Assembly: GCA_964613725.1 (NCBI GenBank) | Contig: CAZTJY010000151.1 | Span: 1-7,401, forward strand | Reading direction: 5' to 3' | DNA: 7,401 nucleotides | DNA from: Parapedobacter sp964613725 | GTDB lineage: Bacteria > Bacteroidota > Bacteroidia > Sphingobacteriales > Sphingobacteriaceae | The notes under the pieces: generated by a model | What the model saw: only the letters and a program-made list of their open reading frames with translations | Told to the model about the DNA's origin: nothing | Database searches by the model: none | Made by a program: the position numbers and the translations under genes | Shown: positions 5,496 through 7,401 of the stretch, piece by piece | Position numbering within the stretch: the stretch's first letter is position 1 | Layout of the letters: each line of letters opens with the position of its first letter

Positions 5496-5508
5496 CATTT
5501 GACATAAC

Positions 5509-6147
5509 ATGGCAAAATTTATCAACGGTGCTATCGGCACCTTTTCAGGAAAAGTAGGAAGTATAATCGGTAGCAGCTGGCGCGACATCCACTACATGCG
5601 CGGCCTACCCAAGAAGCGGACCAAGCCGTTTACCGAGGCACAGCTGGCACAACAACAGCGGTTCAGCCTCATGGGCAAGTTCCTCCTCCCATTGAAGGGC
5701 TTGTTTGAAATCGGCTTCGCCAAGGCGTATGTAGGCGAGTCGACGCTGTTTAACCAAGCGATGGCGGCCAACTTACCGGCGGTAACGGGTGATTACCCGG
5801 ATTTCACCCTCGATTACAGCAAGCTGAAATTTAGCAACGGTGGCCTGCTGCCCCCTCGGGGCGTAACGGTAACGACAGGCGAGCACGAGGTAACGGTCGC
5901 TTGGCGCTCTTCCATCACCACCTTTAATGGCAACGCAGATGATGATGTCTACGTACTGCTATACGATAGCGAGTTGCAGTTGTTTTACACCACGGATGAA
6001 GTGGTGCAACGGTCGGTCGGCGAGGCCGTCATCGCAGTCGATGACGACACGGTAGGCCACGCGGCCGAGGTGTGGCTGTTCTGCGTGAGCCGCGAAGGCG
6101 AGACGATCTCCAATACGGTATATGGCGGATCGGTGGTATTAACGTAA
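5509..6147 (+). CDS. DUF6266 family protein, first copy
   Basis: This 212-residue protein belongs to DUF6266, a Bacteroidota family without known function that is usually about 200-220 residues long, so this copy is full length. Family features are a glycine-rich start (NGAIGTFSGKVGSIIGSSW, residues 6-24), then YMRGLPKK (29-36), TEAQLAQQQRFSLMGKFLLP (42-61), IGFAKAY (68-74) and GDYPDFTLDYSKLKFSNGGL (94-113). The C-terminal half (about 118-212) alternates hydrophobic residues, as in a beta-sandwich, and ends in the typical VYGGSV. There is no signal peptide or membrane helix. It is preceded by a strong-looking promoter and followed by a second copy. Linkage to DUF5675 suggests a phage-like or secretion-type assembly, but that is context only. 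ATG 5509 has no Shine-Dalgarno. Confidence 0.88.
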   Translation: MAKFINGAIGTFSGKVGSIIGSSWRDIHYMRGLPKKRTKPFTEAQLAQQQRFSLMGKFLLPLKGLFEIGFAKAYVGESTLFNQAMAANLPAVTGDYPDFTLDYSKLKFSNGGLLPPRGVTVTTGEHEVTVAWRSSITTFNGNADDDVYVLLYDSELQLFYTTDEVVQRSVGEAVIAVDDDTVGHAAEVWLFCVSREGETISNTVYGGSVVLT

Positions 6148-6166
6148 TTCAAATTGGTTTATCATG

Positions 6167-6192
6167 GACTGGGGCACCCGCCCCAGTTCTTT
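6167..6192 (+). terminator. Terminator-like hairpin between the two DUF6266 genes
   Basis: ACTGGGGC (6168-6175) pairs with GCCCCAGT (6180-6187) around an ACCC loop, with an additional G-U pair at the base, followed by TCTTT. The stem is strong and the T-tract short, so partial termination is more likely than complete. It may lower expression of the second DUF6266 and DUF5675 genes relative to the first. Confidence 0.65.
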
Positions 6193-6207
6193 AACTACAG
6201 ATGAACA

Positions 6208-6840
6208 ATGGCTAGATTATCAAATTTATTGTCTTTTTCCGGTGTATTAGGTGATGTGGTTGGCTGCAACGGCCCGAGCGGATTCTACATCCGCAGCCGG
6301 CCCAAAGGGTCGGGGAAAGCGCCGTCGCCCAAGCAGCAGGACACGAGAAGCCGGCTGGCTACGGTGATGCGGTTCCTGAAGCCGCTAAAGGAAATCGTCT
6401 ACATGGGGTTTGCACAGGCACATCCATCGCGTTCCAAAACCACCGCCATGAATGCGGCTGCATCTCATATGCTCAACTACGCAGTGGAAGGCGAATACCC
6501 TGATATATCCATCAATCCGGCGGCCGTAAGGTTGAGCCGCGGCGCACTGGCATCGCTGCCGGATGTAGCACACGAGCAAGTGGGATCGGAAGTCACGGTT
6601 ACCTGGTCGCCTTTTCTGCCCAAGTTCAGTGGCAATAGCGACGACATCGTCATGGCGATATGCTACAACCTGGAAGAACGGTCGGTGATGGTGACCAAGG
6701 CCTTGCGCAGCGACGGGCTGGCAACACTCGATCTTTTTGAGCTGCCGTCCAATAGCACTTCACTGATCTACGTGTGTGTAGCCGATCGGGGCCGGAAGGT
6801 TTTTGCAAACAGCCAGTTCGTAGGAAAAATCGAACGATGA
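6208..6840 (+). CDS. DUF6266 family protein, second divergent copy
   Basis: This 210-residue paralogue of the preceding gene shares the skeleton: FSGVLGDVVG (10-19), YIRSRPKGSGKAPSPKQQ (27-44), RFLKPLKEIVYMGFAQA (55-71), EGEYPDISINPAAVRLSRGAL (94-114) and a beta-rich C-terminal half beginning SEVTVTWSPFLPKFSGNSDD (127-146). It differs in lacking the tryptophan after the glycine-rich start (GCNGPSG replaces GSSW) and in more basic residues at 31-50. It was probably made by an old tandem duplication, since identity between the copies looks low and confined to these motifs. ATG 6208 follows a T/A-rich leader without a Shine-Dalgarno. Its TGA overlaps the ATG of the next gene. Function is unknown. 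Paired copies might form a hetero-oligomer or two layers of one structure, which is speculation. Confidence 0.83.
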   Translation: MARLSNLLSFSGVLGDVVGCNGPSGFYIRSRPKGSGKAPSPKQQDTRSRLATVMRFLKPLKEIVYMGFAQAHPSRSKTTAMNAAASHMLNYAVEGEYPDISINPAAVRLSRGALASLPDVAHEQVGSEVTVTWSPFLPKFSGNSDDIVMAICYNLEERSVMVTKALRSDGLATLDLFELPSNSTSLIYVCVADRGRKVFANSQFVGKIER

Positions 6841-7289
6841 ACGACATAAGAATCGTCCGCGTGGCCCAGGGGAAGCACAGTACCCTCAGCCACCTCTACA
6901 TCGGCGGCCGCTTCGCGTGTTACCTGCTGGAAGATCGTATCCGCGAGGAGAAAGTCGCAGGAGCAACCTGCATCCCTCCGGGAGATTACGGCCTTTCGCT
7001 CAACTACTGGGCGGGAATGAACGCGTGGTATGCCAAGCGGTACCCCGTCCTGCATGAAGGCATGGTGGAAATCACCGAAATCCCGAACTTCCAACTGGTA
7101 TTCTTCCACATCGGAAATTACCATGACGAAACGCGCGGCTGCCCGCTCACGGGATCCTACTGGCAGCACCTGGACGGCGACTACCAGGTGATGAGCTCAG
7201 GCGCAGCCTACGAATTCGTCTACCCGAAGCTGGTAACCGAAATAAAGGAAGGCCGGGGACGGATCGAAATAGTTAATGCTTTAAATTAA
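6837..7289 (+). CDS. DUF5675 family protein
   Basis: This 150-residue protein is of DUF5675 type, a family often encoded in phages and phage-like regions. Visible family features are RVAQGKHSTLSHLYIGGRFA (8-27), then LLEDRIRE (30-37), CIPPGDYGLSL (45-55), P-x-L near 70-72, and the core FFHIGNYHDETRGCPLTGSY (89-108). The core resembles the histidine-glycine...GC active-site arrangement of L,D-transpeptidase-like (YkuD) enzymes, with H91 and C102. That similarity is only a motif resemblance, and the H-to-C distance is shorter than in YkuD. There is no signal peptide, so if it acts on peptidoglycan it would need a holin or a device to export it. Its ATG overlaps the previous TGA (ATGA), implying translational coupling to the second DUF6266 gene. 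Family assignment is fairly sure; function is not known. Confidence 0.82.
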   Translation: MNDIRIVRVAQGKHSTLSHLYIGGRFACYLLEDRIREEKVAGATCIPPGDYGLSLNYWAGMNAWYAKRYPVLHEGMVEITEIPNFQLVFFHIGNYHDETRGCPLTGSYWQHLDGDYQVMSSGAAYEFVYPKLVTEIKEGRGRIEIVNALN

Positions 7290-7300
7290 AACGAGAATTT

Positions 7301-7401
7301 ATGAATGAAAAGATTGCAAGCGTCGGCCACTCCCAAGCAGGGAAACCGACACTTTATGACCGGATCAAGGAAACATTGGCCGTGGCCAGCCAGTTGGTCA
7401 T
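7301..7401 (+). CDS. Start of an unrecognised gene, cut by window end
   Basis: An ATG 11 nt after the DUF5675 stop opens a frame that stays open to the last base (33 codons visible). It begins MNEKIASVGHSQ and continues with a helical-looking LYDRIKETLAVASQLV. The spacer ACGAGAATTT holds a weak purine-rich site. Position and spacing suggest it is the next gene of the DUF6266/DUF5675 operon. Too little is present to name a family. Confidence 0.5.
   Translation, partial: MNEKIASVGHSQAGKPTLYDRIKETLAVASQLV

Larger units (their letters stand above)
5131..5508. other. 378-bp non-coding region between HTH gene and DUF6266 gene
   Basis: There is no credible gene here. A 66-codon frame (5155-5355) crosses the large hairpin and lacks protein-like composition. 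In order the region holds tandem 11-bp repeats, the 22-pair stem-loop, a run rich in ATACCGA and CTGAC motifs, iteron-like repeats, an AT-rich dyad, a promoter and a leader hairpin. The density of structure suggests a regulatory or recombination region. Confidence 0.6.

Noticed and set aside
5131..5508. CRISPR array
   Set aside because: The repeats are short (8-14 bp), few and unevenly spaced, with no uniform spacers or cas genes.
6201..6215. ATG AAC AAT GGC TAG mini-frame overlapping the second DUF6266 start
   Set aside because: It has only four codons and is likely chance; the ATGAACA it shares with the leader at 5475-5481 is too short to be meaningful alone.

Overview
The window looks like Bacteroidota chromosome, probably Sphingobacteriales or Chitinophagales-like. 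The reasons are LytTR response regulator/LytS-type kinase pairs, DUF6266 proteins (a family I know from Bacteroidota), mostly missing Shine-Dalgarno sequences, and a good match to the Bacteroidota -7 promoter element (TAnnTTTG) at 5428-5435. This assignment rests on gene content only. There are ten protein-coding genes, two of them cut by the window edges, and no tRNA, rRNA, CRISPR array or recognisable transposase or integrase.

Left block, minus strand (1-2707). Read in transcription order it holds an 88-residue exported small protein (2707-2441), a 196-residue protein with one N-terminal membrane anchor (2439-1849), a 324-residue multi-pass membrane protein of the HTTM/SdpB-like superfamily (1886-912), and an AraC-family regulator whose C-terminus runs off the window (870-1). 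The first three are tightly packed (1-nt gap, then a 38-nt overlap). Their order and architecture resemble the SdpABC peptide-toxin loci: a small secreted peptide, an SdpA-like anchored protein and an SdpB-like HTTM protein. A palindrome forms the end of the HTTM reading frame.

Middle block, plus strand (2885-4702). Divergent from that operon, across an AT-rich 177-bp promoter region, lies a LytTR response regulator followed after 3 nt by a LytS-type sensor kinase. The divergent layout makes this two-component system a natural candidate regulator of the peptide operon.

Right block, plus strand (4703-7401). A small DNA-binding protein with a MerR/excisionase-type helix-turn-helix and a leucine-zipper-like N-terminus comes first. 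After it is a 378-bp non-coding stretch rich in repeats and secondary structure: 11-bp tandem repeats, a 22-pair hairpin, helically phased repeats, and a promoter with an overlapping dyad and a leader hairpin. Next come two tandem divergent DUF6266 paralogues separated by a terminator-like hairpin, a DUF5675 protein starting in an ATGA overlap, and the first 33 codons of an unrecognised gene. This block has an accessory or mobile-element flavour, but no element ends are visible.

The two parts most worth a closer look are the SdpABC-like locus with its divergent two-component system, and the structured region ahead of the DUF6266/DUF5675 cluster.
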